From Virgibacillus_O sediminis (GTDB taxonomy: Bacteria > Bacillota > Bacilli > Bacillales > Amphibacillaceae): a DNA stretch of 64,000 bases. The translations under genes and the position numbers were made by a program. Below, one piece after another: positions 1 to 8,229 of the stretch. Within the stretch, counting starts at the first letter, position 1. Every line of letters begins with the position of its first letter. The stretch covers positions 1 to 64,000 of the forward strand of contig NZ_JBHRRZ010000001.1 of NCBI RefSeq assembly GCF_042643265.1, given 5' to 3'. The notes below the pieces were generated by a model. That model made no database searches, was not told where the DNA came from, and saw nothing but the letters and a program-made list of their open reading frames with translations.

Positions 1-269
1 ATCATCGATGACCTCATGTATATGGCAATGGATCAACACGAGGCAAATCTGTTTTTCCAGTTAGTCAATCATTTGTATGAACGAAGTTCAATTATATTGA
101 CTTCTAACAAAGGGCCAGAAGAATGGGGGGATTAATGGGTGATAAGGGTATCACCACAGCAATCCTCGATAGACTTCTTCACCGGGCCGAGGTAATTCAT
201 TTAAACGGATCCAGCTATCGGATCAAGAACAGGCAATCTGTTTTTCAGTCGAAAAGTGTTCAAAATTAA
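1..269 (+). pseudogene. IS21-family helper ATPase IstB, 3' part, frameshifted
   Basis: The first frame reads IIDDLMYMAMDQHEANLFFQ and continues to SNKGPEEWG, the Walker B and sensor region typical of IstB, then stops at 133-135. One base off, the reading resumes (GDKGITTAILDRLLHRAEVI) to a stop at 267-269. A single-base loss in the G-run near 125-131 explains the break. The 5' part lies outside the window. IstB is the AAA+ helper of the IstA transposase. The family assignment is firm; the element is probably inactive unless the frameshift is an assembly error. Confidence 0.88.
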
Positions 270-305
270 TGAGCAAAAAGTGTTCAAAACTACTTGACGG
301 TTACA
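252..305 (+). repeat. Right end of IS21-like element with two copies of a 14-bp motif
   Basis: AAAAGTGTTCAAAA occurs at 252-265 and again at 276-289, followed by CTACTTGACGGTTACA ending near 305. IS21-family termini carry several internal repeats like these and often end in CA. The reading frame of the downstream truncated gene resumes just after 305, which supports this as the insertion boundary. Confidence 0.6.
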
Positions 306-477
306 CTATTCTGCTACCTACTCTTTCTATTTCATAATCATCTCTCTTATCGGTATTTTTAATACTATTGCCCTTTCGGCAAAAAAGAAAAGTAAAAAAA
401 CCAGGTGGTCTATATTTTCAATTTTATTCGGAGTTTTCTTTTTCACTGTTTTGTTAATTGGCCTATGGTCTTCTTAA
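306..477 (+). pseudogene. C-terminal remnant of a membrane protein cut by the IS21-like element
   Basis: An open frame starting at the IS end encodes about 56 residues with two hydrophobic helices separated by a lysine-rich stretch (AKKKSKKTR), ending in GLWSS and a TAA. No start codon or ribosome site is present, so it is the tail of a gene truncated by the insertion. The family is not recognised. Confidence 0.55.
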
Positions 478-605
478 CATCAGATATAGCCGGGGGTGTT
501 TATTTTAAGTTGAAAATCAACTATTCTATTTGTTGAAACATTTAGATGTGCTAGTTCGTAACAAGGATACAGATTAAAAATATAAATTAGATAGGAGTGT
601 TAGAT

Positions 606-767
606 GTGAATTTATTTAATACATTTGCAGAAGCAGTGCAACTAGAACTCTTTGATAATGTGGAAGATGCAAATAAGTGGCTTAAATCCAATCCTAAGAA
701 ACAAGTGATGGATATCAAATTAAGTTCATCTGGTGACAAAATTCTAGTTGTTTATAAAGACGTCTGA
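606..767 (+). CDS. Small hypothetical protein, 53 aa, GTG start
   Basis: A GTG start at 606 sits about nine bases after an ATAGGAG ribosome site. The product is soluble, starts VNLFNTFAEAVQLELF and contains a DANKWLKSNP segment, then a short beta-rich tail ending in VVYKDV. Composition looks like a real small domain, but no family is recognised. It lies 27 bp upstream of the next small gene and may be co-transcribed with it. Confidence 0.5.
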   Translation: MNLFNTFAEAVQLELFDNVEDANKWLKSNPKKQVMDIKLSSSGDKILVVYKDV

Positions 768-794
768 CATCGTGTAAAAAGGAGTGTTGGTCCA

Positions 795-983
795 TTGGAA
801 GAGAATAAAGGATATAGAAGGTTCACATTAATATTCCACTCGTTTATACTCGTTTTTTCCTTAGGTTTAATTCTCTCTTCTGTTGCGGGTTGGAACGAGA
901 TGAATCGATCATTACTTTACTTAATTTTAGGGATTGTTTTTGCAGCCGAAAGCATATTTGGGCTATATAAGAATTTCAGGTAA
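795..983 (+). CDS. Small two-helix membrane protein
   Basis: Sixty-two residues from a TTG start preceded by AAAAAGGAGTG. There are two hydrophobic segments (about residues 10-33 and 37-56) with basic ends (MEENKGYRRF and YKNFR). This is typical of the short Bacillaceae membrane proteins that fill the first 9 kb. Function unknown. Confidence 0.55.
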   Translation: MEENKGYRRFTLIFHSFILVFSLGLILSSVAGWNEMNRSLLYLILGIVFAAESIFGLYKNFR

Positions 984-1034
984 AGATTGTTCCAGTAATC
1001 CCTCTGTGGCAATAGCTACTGGTATACGGCAGAA

Positions 1035-1123
1035 TAAAAGTAGTTAAAAAAATGCGCCCAGATTATATGGTAGTAGGTGGGAATCCAGCCAAAGTAATGA
1101 CACAGATTGAAATGATTAGCTGA
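1035..1123 (+). pseudogene. Relic of a hexapeptide-repeat acyltransferase C-terminus
   Basis: The frame reads VVKKMRPDYMVVGGNPAKVM and ends at a TGA at 1121-1123. The VGGNPAKV sequence is the hallmark that follows the left-handed beta-helix of maltose/serine O-acetyltransferase-like enzymes. Upstream helix turns are only fragmentary (a VAIATG-like piece in another frame), and there is no start codon. It is a decayed fragment. Confidence 0.5.
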
Positions 1124-1249
1124 TGTTAACGGAGCAAGACTTCCTCAGCGCGATCGGAATTGTTTTTTCTTAAAAGGTTTTTTCGAATTTTGTATGCTGA
1201 ATTTAGAATTATTGCTTTAAGAGCAGAAGAGTAAAAGAGTGTACAAACA

Positions 1250-1279
1250 TGAAAAGGCTACCTAACAAGGTAGCCTTTC
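1250..1279 (-). terminator. Intrinsic terminator of the minus-strand gene at 1284-1552
   Basis: A perfect 7-bp stem (GGCTACC / GGTAGCC) with a 6-nt loop is followed on the minus strand by TTTT. It lies directly downstream of the minus-strand reading frame. Confidence 0.7.
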
Positions 1280-1283
1280 AGGG

Positions 1284-1552
1284 CTATTGGCTAGGAATAT
1301 TTGTTCCAATTCCGCCAAGTAAATTAGAAAGTGCTTCTAATAGCTGTTGTACTTGGTCAGGTGTAAGGTCGTCTTCGAAGTTAATCGAAGACAAGGTAAC
1401 TCAAGTTGTAATTCGATTCCGAGTACTACAATACTTATAGGGCAAGGAATAGAAACATAAAGGATTTCATCACCTTGACAACAGCCTTCTGGACATTGAT
1501 TTTGTTGCTCGTCATTCTCTTGGCTCGAATTGGGTTGTGATTCTTGTGGCAT
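1284..1552 (-). pseudogene. Small Cys-containing hypothetical protein, frameshifted
   Basis: An ATG at 1552 follows a GGGAGAG-type ribosome site. The first frame reads MPQESQPNSSQENDEQQNQC, then a CPEGCCQGDE segment and a beta-like GIELQLELPCLRLTS, after which it runs out of sense. One base off, it continues EDDLTPDQVQQLLEALSNLL to a stop at 1284-1286. Joined, they give a coherent protein of about 88 residues ending immediately before a terminator. A one-base deletion near 1376 is the simplest reading. It resembles small spore-associated proteins of Bacillus in style only; function unknown. Confidence 0.6.
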
Positions 1553-1785
1553 TCAAACTCTCCCATTCCTAAGTTTGTTATTAATTTATGAAAGGATGTT
1601 TTATCGGACTAAAAGGTTGTACAACTTAACAGGGAAATGATTAAACAACCTGCGTTTTATTAATAGGAGGACAATTTAATTTTCAGGGGTTGAACCAATG
1701 CTTCTTTTGATTCTTTATTGAACTAATTGTACTTACAAGGTAATTTCGGAAAATGGTTCTTTTCTTTGCGCTCTTTTATATTGAA

Positions 1786-1864
1786 TATTGTGATTATATG
1801 AGGGTTATCGAATATTTGGGCAGCATGTTTGAGATGAATAGGTAACGGGGAGTGGGGTCATTGA
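1786..1864 (+). repeat. Leader repeat, copy 1 (about 78 bp)
   Basis: The segment from ATTGTGATTATATGAGGGTT through the ribosome site GGGGAGTG to TTGAAA is nearly repeated at 3477-3558, with shared blocks ATATGAGGGTTATCGAATA and TGGGCAGCATGT. It covers the putative promoter/leader and start region of the gene that follows. Confidence 0.75.
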
Positions 1865-2055
1865 AAAAATTATCTTTAGTGGGGAAAATCAATTTATTAT
1901 CGGGAATATTTCTTTTCTTATTAGGCATTTTCTTGTTAGTACAAGAGCTTGCTGAAGGTTTTTCATTTAAAGATTTTCCTCAATCCATTGGTCTTATCCT
2001 CATAGGGATCTCTATCTTTTTATCATCATTCTTTTACAACAAAGGGGATGATTAA
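1861..2055 (+). CDS. Small two-helix membrane protein
   Basis: The TTG at 1861 is the better start: GGGGAGTGG lies 8-16 bases upstream, whereas the in-frame GTG at 1852 would overlap that ribosome site. The 64-residue product (LKKLSLVGKINLL...) has two transmembrane helices at about residues 6-24 and 37-57, separated by a short acidic/aromatic stretch, and an acidic tail NKGDD. The leader is duplicated at 3477-3558. Function unknown. Confidence 0.5.
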   Translation: MKKLSLVGKINLLSGIFLFLLGIFLLVQELAEGFSFKDFPQSIGLILIGISIFLSSFFYNKGDD

Positions 2056-2462
2056 CAGATTTACCAATTAAGGACATCGTGATAGACATATTGGTCAAAA
2101 CCAGTTTTATTTAGCCCCTCCTACATAATATTCCAATCGTTTATTTAATAGAAAGGATCACCTCATTGTTAGAACCTTATCTTTATCCCAATTTTTCTTT
2201 TAAACATTATTTCCTTTTTGGGAGTTGTTCAACGCTACCAATCATTATTGAAGATTTTCCTTTCCCGTTATTTAAAACAAAAAGAAATAGACCTATAGTT
2301 ACACAATACTAAAAGAATTAAAGGTAAAATTCAAAAAATTGGTTGAATTACATGGATAGCCCTAGTAGGATATATATGTGTAAGCGCTGTGCATATCGGA
2401 GTAGGTACTTTCAAGTGGAAGGCGTTTTGTCCAAAAATCAAGGGAATGGAGTGAGTTGTTTG

Positions 2463-3143
2463 GTGAAAGGCAGTCTTCAAAGGTTCTCAGTGTCGGTGAT
2501 GGCTCTCGTTATGTTGGTGGGAAGTTTTTCTTTCGGCAGTCCAGTAACTGCTCATGAGACCTCTGAATGGGAAAAGAAATTTGAGGAAATGCGATCTTTG
2601 TACGAATATCAAGAGAAAAATCCTGAAGTACAGCACGAAATCACGGAAAAAAAGGAAATTAAGGCTAACATTAGATGGATTAATAAGATTAGAAATAGCG
2701 AGTTGTTAGATGGATTGAACATGAAGGATTTAAGGGATACACATGTAACTACTCAATACTTAGGAAAAATCGATCGAAAATATGATGTCAACGCTTCCGT
2801 ATTTGAGTACAATAAGGATGAAGAAGGTTGGGCAATTATCGTATTGTATGATGTTGACCGTAAAAAATTAGTGGACATGGTTAAGTTGAACCATACTGGC
2901 GACCAAGCAGAAGTTACTAACTACTTAACTGGTAATACGGTGGATCTTGATGAAGAGGTTGAAAAAGAGGAGGAAAAGGCTACAGGTCCCGTGATTTTAT
3001 GGCACCCACCCGGAGAACAAGACCTATGGAATGACCCGAATTGTGAGTGGGCTGCTGTGTTTTACTGTGGCATAATGGGCTTTTTGACGACTCCTTGGGG
3101 AAGTATTGCATGTAGTGCTGGATGGGCAGCTCTTTGTCATTAA
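2463..3143 (+). CDS. Candidate secreted bacteriocin precursor with Cys-rich C-terminal core
   Basis: The GTG at 2463 is preferred because GGAGTGAG lies 6-7 bases upstream and the protein then begins with a standard signal peptide (about residues 2-36, ending near SPVTAHE). An in-frame extension upstream to 2343 has no ribosome site. The middle (about residues 37-180) is charged and helical, followed by a Glu-rich linker (EEVEKEEEK). The last 35 residues change character: hydrophobic, Gly/Trp-rich and containing all four Cys of the mature protein in a C-x7-C-x15-C-x7-C pattern, ending in CH. A signal peptide, long propeptide-like region and hydrophobic Cys-rich tail recall halocin-C8-type and similar class II-like precursors. 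The family assignment is inference. The small two-helix gene 25 bp downstream would suit an immunity protein. Confidence 0.5.
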   Translation: MKGSLQRFSVSVMALVMLVGSFSFGSPVTAHETSEWEKKFEEMRSLYEYQEKNPEVQHEITEKKEIKANIRWINKIRNSELLDGLNMKDLRDTHVTTQYLGKIDRKYDVNASVFEYNKDEEGWAIIVLYDVDRKKLVDMVKLNHTGDQAEVTNYLTGNTVDLDEEVEKEEEKATGPVILWHPPGEQDLWNDPNCEWAAVFYCGIMGFLTTPWGSIACSAGWAALCH

Positions 3144-3168
3144 ACTATTAATAGAGGGAGGGGAGATT

Positions 3169-3348
3169 GTGTTTTTAATCGTATGGAAGTTAATCCGATC
3201 CTTTGCATTAGCGCTAGCGATTGTGGGATTGGTTACTTTTATCACCGAGGGAGTGTTGCCGTATAGCAGCATTTTCGTGATAGTGGGAATTATTGCTGCT
3301 GGAATTTCCCATTACTTTATTAAGCAAAACAAGAATGCTTCGGGTTAA
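3169..3348 (+). CDS. Two-helix membrane protein, candidate immunity partner
   Basis: The GTG at 3169 follows GGGAGGGGAG at ideal spacing, so the in-frame codons upstream (which overlap the preceding gene) are not used. The 59-residue product is almost all membrane: helices at about residues 5-24 and 30-50, with a basic tail (IKQNKNASG). Small two-helix proteins encoded just after bacteriocin precursors often give immunity; here that role is inferred only from position and size. A terminator follows at 3390. Confidence 0.5.
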   Translation: MFLIVWKLIRSFALALAIVGLVTFITEGVLPYSSIFVIVGIIAAGISHYFIKQNKNASG

Positions 3349-3389
3349 AGTGTGACCTTTTTGTTTGCACACTCCCTTCCAAACAAGGC

Positions 3390-3422
3390 ATAAAAGGTGC
3401 CTTGTTTTCTTTCTGTAGAGGG
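3390..3422 (+). terminator. Intrinsic terminator after the bacteriocin-like pair
   Basis: AACAAGGCA and TGCCTTGTT form a 9-bp stem around a short A/G-rich loop, followed by TTCTTTC. It closes the two-gene unit. Confidence 0.7.
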
Positions 3423-3476
3423 TAAAAATAATATAGATTTAAAAAATGCTTCTATTATTTGTGTTTCTATTTTAAT

Positions 3477-3558
3477 TATTGTAGTTATATGAGGGTTATC
3501 GAATAATTGGGCAGCATGTGTGATATGAAAATAGGTAATGGGGAGTGTGTTCATTGAA
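3477..3558 (+). repeat. Leader repeat, copy 2
   Basis: Second copy of the block at 1786-1864, matching from the ATATGAGGGTTATCGAATA block to GGGAGTG and TTGAAA. After the TTG the sequences part: this copy reaches a stop within five codons, so it has lost or exchanged its gene. Confidence 0.75.
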
Positions 3559-3561
3559 AGG

Positions 3562-3702
3562 ATGTTAGACCAGCCGAAAAACAGATATAAGAATTCTTTC
3601 ATTAATACTGTTGTTTCTATTACTGGTATTTCGATATCAATGGACGGTAACTTCGTATCACTTCCAGGTAAATACGTATACAAACATAGACTTATATATT
3701 AG
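3562..3702 (+). CDS. Possible 46-aa protein behind leader copy 2
   Basis: An ATG at 3562 opens a frame beginning MLDQPKNRYKNSF with one hydrophobic segment. It lies 20 bases after GGGGAGTG, too far for ideal initiation. It may instead be a scrambled remnant of the gene that once followed the duplicated leader. Weak call. Confidence 0.2.
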   Translation: MLDQPKNRYKNSFINTVVSITGISISMDGNFVSLPGKYVYKHRLIY

Positions 3703-3916
3703 GCCACCTCTATAGACACCTTGGTTGGTTTAGGAATGATAACTCTGTTGGTCCTTTAGAACTGGCAGAAACCGATGAAATCGACTTGGAAAGAGGTAAT
3801 AACAAAAAATAATTTATTAATCGAATCCATAATAAAAAAGGATGTATGAATCGTTTTAATGAAGTGAGGACTAGTCAAAAGAAGTAATGATAATTTTATA
3901 GAAAGGGAGTGGTCCT

Positions 3917-4105
3917 ATGGTAATAACTGGTCAATTGATTTTTAAACTATCTTCCATACTTGCTTTAATTTCAACAATCTTACTGTTGAGTGTACATATT
4001 ACTGGGACTATTGACGTTCCAATTCCGGCTATTATTATACTAACTTTTACAAGTATTTCAGGAGTTTCAGTGGCTTTTTTTATGGATAAAGAGGAAACCA
4101 AATAG
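3917..4105 (+). CDS. Small two-helix membrane protein
   Basis: Sixty-two residues from an ATG with GAAAGGGAGTGG upstream. Transmembrane segments lie at about residues 5-27 and 33-55; the tail DKEETK is charged. No family recognised; similar in size and layout to its neighbours at 795 and 1861. Confidence 0.55.
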   Translation: MVITGQLIFKLSSILALISTILLLSVHITGTIDVPIPAIIILTFTSISGVSVAFFMDKEETK

Positions 4106-4169
4106 TGCTAAAACTACTCAACAAACAGGGCGTTAATGGAAATAAGGATCTAAAAAAGGGGTTATTAAT

Positions 4170-4463
4170 ATGGAATCTGACTTAATTTGGCTAGCTCTAG
4201 GAATTGCGTTGGCAGGGTATTTTATAGGTAACGGATTGAAAAATTTTAAGAATCCAGATGCTAAAAGTTTTAGTGAGATCCTTGAAAATGAGGAGGAACA
4301 TGAATTAATAACGGAAAATGATGTGCATCACTTTATGGGTATATCCAAAGAAGACGCAAAGCATCTAATTAAGGAGCACTCAGATGTACCGCATATCCTT
4401 ATAAATAATAGGGTGTACTACCCGAGAGCAAAATTACGTGAATGGTTAAAAAATCTGGAGTAG
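4170..4463 (+). CDS. Membrane-anchored protein with a winged/excisionase-like helix-turn-helix
   Basis: The ATG is preceded by AAAAGGGG. Residues 5-21 form one transmembrane helix (LIWLALGIALAGYFIGNG). After an acidic linker comes ENDVHHFMGISKEDAKHLIK, then VYYPRAKLREWLKNLE. A helix, a recognition helix and an R-x-x-L-x-x-W-L end are the pattern of small excisionase/MerR-like DNA-binding domains of phage and plasmid origin. It may be a membrane-tethered regulator. The fold is inferred from pattern; target unknown. Confidence 0.55.
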   Translation: MESDLIWLALGIALAGYFIGNGLKNFKNPDAKSFSEILENEEEHELITENDVHHFMGISKEDAKHLIKEHSDVPHILINNRVYYPRAKLREWLKNLE

Positions 4464-4685
4464 ACCCTTTTTTATTGTTATAACCCTATCGGATGCGACT
4501 CTTAAATCCTGTAATCTACCAACAATGAACGGACTTAATAAGCTGGAAGAGTTACTTTGTATGTCTAAAATTGTTGGAAAACGCAAATTTAAGCAATGTG
4601 GATCATCTAGATACGGACTAGCTCCAAAATAATATTCATGAAAAAACAAATGGTCGTTCATTGTGAGAGTGAGGAATCAGAAGAT

Positions 4686-4991
4686 ATGGTAGTGAAGTTA
4701 TTAAATGTAAGTGTTGTATTACTCTTTGGCATAGGGATTGCCACTTTTATTTTTGCGGGAGTTAATCCATCGGCGGCTGATCAAATCCTTACAGTTCCAT
4801 GGATAAATGTCTCGTTAAAGATTTTTATGTTTATTCTATTGATTGCTTCAATGACTAACTTTTTCCGCATGCAGGCAAAAGACGAACAAGCAAAACTTGT
4901 ACATGCTCGAAATGCCTTTTTTACATCTGTATTCATTATGGTATTGGTAGACTGGAAAAATGGGTGGCCTGTGTTCAGTTCATTTTTCTAA
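4686..4991 (+). CDS. Small three-helix membrane protein
   Basis: Two in-frame ATGs exist, at 4638 and 4686. The second starts directly at a membrane segment (MVVKLLNVSVVLLFGIG) with GTGAGG upstream and is preferred; the first would add 16 polar residues with no ribosome site. There are three hydrophobic helices, with a basic/charged loop (RMQAKDEQAKLVHARN) before the third. Function unknown. Confidence 0.5.
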   Translation: MVVKLLNVSVVLLFGIGIATFIFAGVNPSAADQILTVPWINVSLKIFMFILLIASMTNFFRMQAKDEQAKLVHARNAFFTSVFIMVLVDWKNGWPVFSSFF

Positions 4992-5480
4992 TTATTTTAC
5001 TTCTTCAACATTGATATCATGCGAACAGCGTAAAAACCCTTATGCTTACGCTTCGATCACTGCATAGAAATGAACAATATCAGAATTAAGCCTGAACCCG
5101 AGATGGGCGACTAAAAATTGCTTGGGAGGGTTCAATTTTGAACAATAAAGCAGTCGTAAGATGCTATAGGAGTAAACTTTAAAGGTATAGGAGTTCAAAC
5201 CAAGGGATAGCTGTAGCACTTCTTTCTATTATCCTAAAAAGTTACTGGATTTATATTGGGTGCTAGTAGGAAATGGCTGAGATTGCAACTACTCCGTTGC
5301 TGATCGTGGGGAACCTCTTGGGTTTGTTGTTGTGCTAGCGGTTGCTTTAACGCATTAAGGAAATCGTCTATTTGACAGTCTATCTTGTCCTAGCGGGCAA
5401 GATTATTCAGGAGTTTAAATCCAGGCTGGGGGAATTATTATTTTTTTATTAACAGCAATTGATGGAATAATCGTAGGAGA
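4992..5480 (+). other. Gene-free stretch with decayed membrane-protein coding traces
   Basis: No frame stays open for long. Short hydrophobic runs in shifting frames (for example GIAVALLSIILK near 5200, and IIIFLLTAIDGIIVG-like text near 5435) look like a membrane-protein gene broken by several indels. No RNA gene or clear hairpin was seen. Confidence 0.35.
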
Positions 5481-5481
5481 T

Positions 5482-5829
5482 ATGATTTTTCAACTGATTT
5501 TTTTCATACTTTTAATCGTATTACTTGGGGGGGTTGCTTCGTTATTTAATAAAAGAAATAGGCGTCTAAATAAAAATCAAAAAAAGTTAGAAATTAATTT
5601 TAAATCGCTCAAAGCTAGATTTATTTTAGCAGTAATAGTTGTTTTAATTGCAGGATATGAATTGATTACTGAGAACTTTGAGTTCCACTCATATATGATG
5701 TTTTTTTTAGGCTTAATGATGCTAGTAATGGGATTAGATGAGTTTCAAAAAGGACGGAAAGGTTATGGTTGGATTAGCGTAGTGGTTTTTTTGTTATTAT
5801 TATCATTGTCACTTCAAGGGTTTTTTTGA
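5482..5829 (+). CDS. YczI-like (DUF3953) membrane protein
   Basis: A 115-residue protein from an ATG with GTAGGAG upstream. An N-terminal helix (residues 3-22) is followed by a Lys/Arg/Asn-rich stretch, then three helices containing MMFFLGLMMLVMGLDEFQKG. The FLGLMMLVMG-x-x-EFQK core is what I associate with the YczI/DUF3953 family of Bacillus. The extra N-terminal helix makes it longer than YczI (about 80 aa). Cellular role unknown. Confidence 0.6.
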   Translation: MIFQLIFFILLIVLLGGVASLFNKRNRRLNKNQKKLEINFKSLKARFILAVIVVLIAGYELITENFEFHSYMMFFLGLMMLVMGLDEFQKGRKGYGWISVVVFLLLLSLSLQGFF

Positions 5830-5852
5830 ATAACGGGTCCAATAGTTAAACA

Positions 5853-5882
5853 AGGCGATCACCAAAACAATCGTCTTTTTTT
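5853..5882 (+). terminator. Probable intrinsic terminator after the YczI-like gene
   Basis: GGCGAT and ATCGTC can pair (with one G-U) around an A/C-rich loop, followed by TTTTTTT. Confidence 0.5.
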
Positions 5883-5973
5883 GAACTATATTTTTGAATA
5901 TTATGTTAAGGTTAGATGAGTTATTTAACTAACTGGCACGTTAATTCAACAAGTTGTTAAGGGGATATTTTAA

Positions 5974-6337
5974 ATGAAGAAGGTTCTACTGTTATTATTA
6001 ACTTTATTTATCATTGCAGGTTGTTCATCAGAAAAAGAACAAGTGATTGGAAAATTCAAACCAGAGATAAAGAATAAATATAATGTTGTTATTTTTACAG
6101 AAGATATTCCTTCCCAAGATTTCCAAGATAGTGTTGGGAACGTTGATGAGTTATGGGAAGGTCAAGAAGGTAAAGTTGATTCATTAACTTATAAAATATG
6201 AGGGAGAAGAAAGGGAGACTGATTATCAAGCTATTTTTGAAATAGAAACCTATCCTAAAATAGTGGTATTTGATAACGAGGGTATTGTTCTACAAACCCA
6301 TAAATTAGATGAATTGCAAACTTTCTTAGAAAAATAA
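5974..6337 (+). pseudogene. Lipoprotein with thioredoxin-like C-terminus, frameshifted
   Basis: The ATG follows TTAAGGGG. Residues 1-17 are a lipoprotein signal with lipobox IIAGC. The first frame ends at 6201 after VDSLTYKI. One base over, it continues YEGEERETDYQAIFEIETYP, then KIVVFDNEGIVLQTHKLDEL, to a stop at 6335-6337. The YPKIVVFDNEGIV text, with its proline followed by a strand and turn, resembles the thioredoxin-fold cis-Pro region. A single indel near 6195 splits an otherwise sensible protein of about 120 residues. Confidence 0.6.
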
Positions 6338-6405
6338 TTACAATCTTTATTCCACTAACGGGCGCCATATTTAGAATAGTTTAATAGAGGAGAGAAGGGA
6401 AAGTA

Positions 6406-7836
6406 ATGCTAAATATCAAAGCTTTTAGTATGATTATCGGGCTTTTCATGTTAATTATGGCAACAGGATGTTCTTCTGAAACAACGAGCGGGACTTCTGA
6501 GAGTGATACAAAAGAAGGAGAAAAAGAGGTAATAGAGGGCCAGCAAAAGAAAGAAGAGAAAAGTAAAGAAGAAGACGGTACTGCCCAGACAACTTCTAAA
6601 AGTGAACCTTCCGAGGGACTCTTTGAAGAAGTGCCCCAACCTCCGAAGACGTTGGAGGGTTTAGTGAAGTATCCAGGAGGACCGTTCGGTGGTAAAGAAT
6701 TTGAAGAACAAGCAGGTGAAATTAAAGAAGCTTTGGATGAGTTCCCTTCTCTACAAAATAATGACAAATATGCAGTGGAGCAATATTGGGCAAAATTGGT
6801 CACTGTTTTTGCGGAGGATTACCCTGATCCAGCAAATATCGTGAAGAAGTGGGAAGCATTCGATTTTGGAAATCCAGAAATAGAGGATACCAAATATCAA
6901 TTTAAAGAAAATTATAATGTGGAAATTTTATTGGATTCAAGTGGTAGTATGGGGTTTTATAATGGGTCAAAGTCAAGGATGCAATTAGCAAAAGAAGCGA
7001 TTAATAATTTTGCGAAAGAATTGCCAAAAGAAGCCAATGTTGGGCTTCGAGTCTATGGTTTTGAGGGTACTGGCTCTAATGCAGATAAAGAAATTTCATG
7101 TGCGAGTAATGAGTTGGTTTATGGACTCAAGCCATATAATGAAAAAGACTTAAAACAGGCGTTGGATGGTTTTCAGCCAGCTGGTTGGACACCATTGGCA
7201 GGAGCAATCCAATCTGCTAAAGAAGATTTAAAGAGTTACGATGGTGAAAATAATACCAACATTATTTATATCGTGAGTGATGGGGTAGAGACATGTGATG
7301 GAGACCCTGTCAAAGTAGCTCAAGCTTTAGCCGAATCAAATATTACTCCAATCGTGAATGTTATTGGATTTGATGTAGATAATGAAGGACAGAAACAATT
7401 GGAAGAAATTGCTGAAGCAGCAGAGGGTACATATACATATGTTAAAAATCAAGATGAATTAACTACCGAATTAGAACGGACCCAGGACATGGCTAAAGAA
7501 TGGAAAAAATGGAAAACAGATGCCATCAGCGATGTTAGGGTAAAAGGTGCTGAGCGAATGAACGTTCTTCGAGATTTTAGAGGGGAGTGGGCAGACAGAA
7601 GGAAAAGAGAATACCATAATTTCCATGAATCCTTCGAATACTTGTATGACCAGGGAAAAATTTCGGATGAAGTGAAATCTGAATTTTATGATCTAAGAGA
7701 TGCACGGCTGGATATGATTTATGAATTCCAAAAAGACATTTTTGATACGCATTATGAATTAAAAGAGAAAGAATCCGAAGAAGCAAAAAAATACATTGAT
7801 GAAGAATATAAGCAAAATACAGATGGTACAAATTAA
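6406..7836 (+). CDS. vWA-domain lipoprotein (YwmC/YwmD-like)
   Basis: A 476-residue exported lipoprotein: signal with lipobox MATGC (Cys22), then a long Lys/Glu-rich linker (about 25-75). A von Willebrand factor A domain (about 165-365) follows, with the MIDAS motif DSSGS (Asp177, Ser179, Ser181), a Thr in GWTPLAGAI and the DGVETC metal-loop Asp. The C-terminal 100 residues are a highly charged helical, probably coiled-coil tail. The text just before the vWA domain (WEAFDFGNPEI) matches my memory of the YwmC/YwmD proteins, which are about half this length. Role in the envelope unknown. The ribosome site is GGAGAGAAGGG. Confidence 0.8.
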   Translation: MLNIKAFSMIIGLFMLIMATGCSSETTSGTSESDTKEGEKEVIEGQQKKEEKSKEEDGTAQTTSKSEPSEGLFEEVPQPPKTLEGLVKYPGGPFGGKEFEEQAGEIKEALDEFPSLQNNDKYAVEQYWAKLVTVFAEDYPDPANIVKKWEAFDFGNPEIEDTKYQFKENYNVEILLDSSGSMGFYNGSKSRMQLAKEAINNFAKELPKEANVGLRVYGFEGTGSNADKEISCASNELVYGLKPYNEKDLKQALDGFQPAGWTPLAGAIQSAKEDLKSYDGENNTNIIYIVSDGVETCDGDPVKVAQALAESNITPIVNVIGFDVDNEGQKQLEEIAEAAEGTYTYVKNQDELTTELERTQDMAKEWKKWKTDAISDVRVKGAERMNVLRDFRGEWADRRKREYHNFHESFEYLYDQGKISDEVKSEFYDLRDARLDMIYEFQKDIFDTHYELKEKESEEAKKYIDEEYKQNTDGTN

Positions 7837-7863
7837 AATAATCCATACAGTCTAAAAGTAAAT

Positions 7864-7900
7864 AATAATCCCTTCCTTGTAATTGAGGTGGGGATTATTT
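7864..7900 (+). terminator. Intrinsic terminator of the vWA lipoprotein gene
   Basis: AATAATCCC and GGGATTATT form a perfect 9-bp stem; the loop is 19 nt. The T-tract is short (TTTGT). Confidence 0.55.
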
Positions 7901-8229
7901 GTCGGTTAAAAAGCGTAACCGCTTCTCCAGGAAGACATTATTAGAAAAACAGACTTTAATATTAAATACTATCACTTCAAGATTCCCAGAAATAATAAAT
8001 TATTTATTTGTTTCTTTACCATTTGGTTATATGGTATCAAAGTGGGCGTGAATCCTTATTAGAGATCAACGCCTAAAGAGACATTTACTGAAGGAGAAGT
8101 GATGGTTAAAACTTCTGCTCGCAGATTCTTTGAAACCTTTTAAGTGATTGGTCGTAATTATTACTAAATACATTTTCCGAAAGCGATAACACTAAAATTT
8201 GAACCGTATATGGGAAGGAGAATAGGTGA
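7901..8229. other. Intergenic stretch, no gene seen
   Basis: AT-rich with stops in all frames. Only short coding-like fragments are visible (for example KTSARRFFETF near 8107). A strong ribosome site, GGGAAGGAG, at its end serves the next gene. Confidence 0.5.

Noticed and set aside
1249..1440. 63-codon plus-strand frame over the terminator and the minus-strand gene
   Set aside because: It begins in a terminator stem and lies antisense to a more coherent minus-strand protein; no ribosome site.
2166..2312. 48-codon frame (LLEPYLYPNFSFKHYF...) from a TTG
   Set aside because: Ribosome site is distant and weak and composition looks like AT-rich chance sequence.
2343..2462. N-terminal extension of the bacteriocin-like precursor
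   Set aside because: No ribosome site, and it would bury the signal peptide 40 residues inside the protein.
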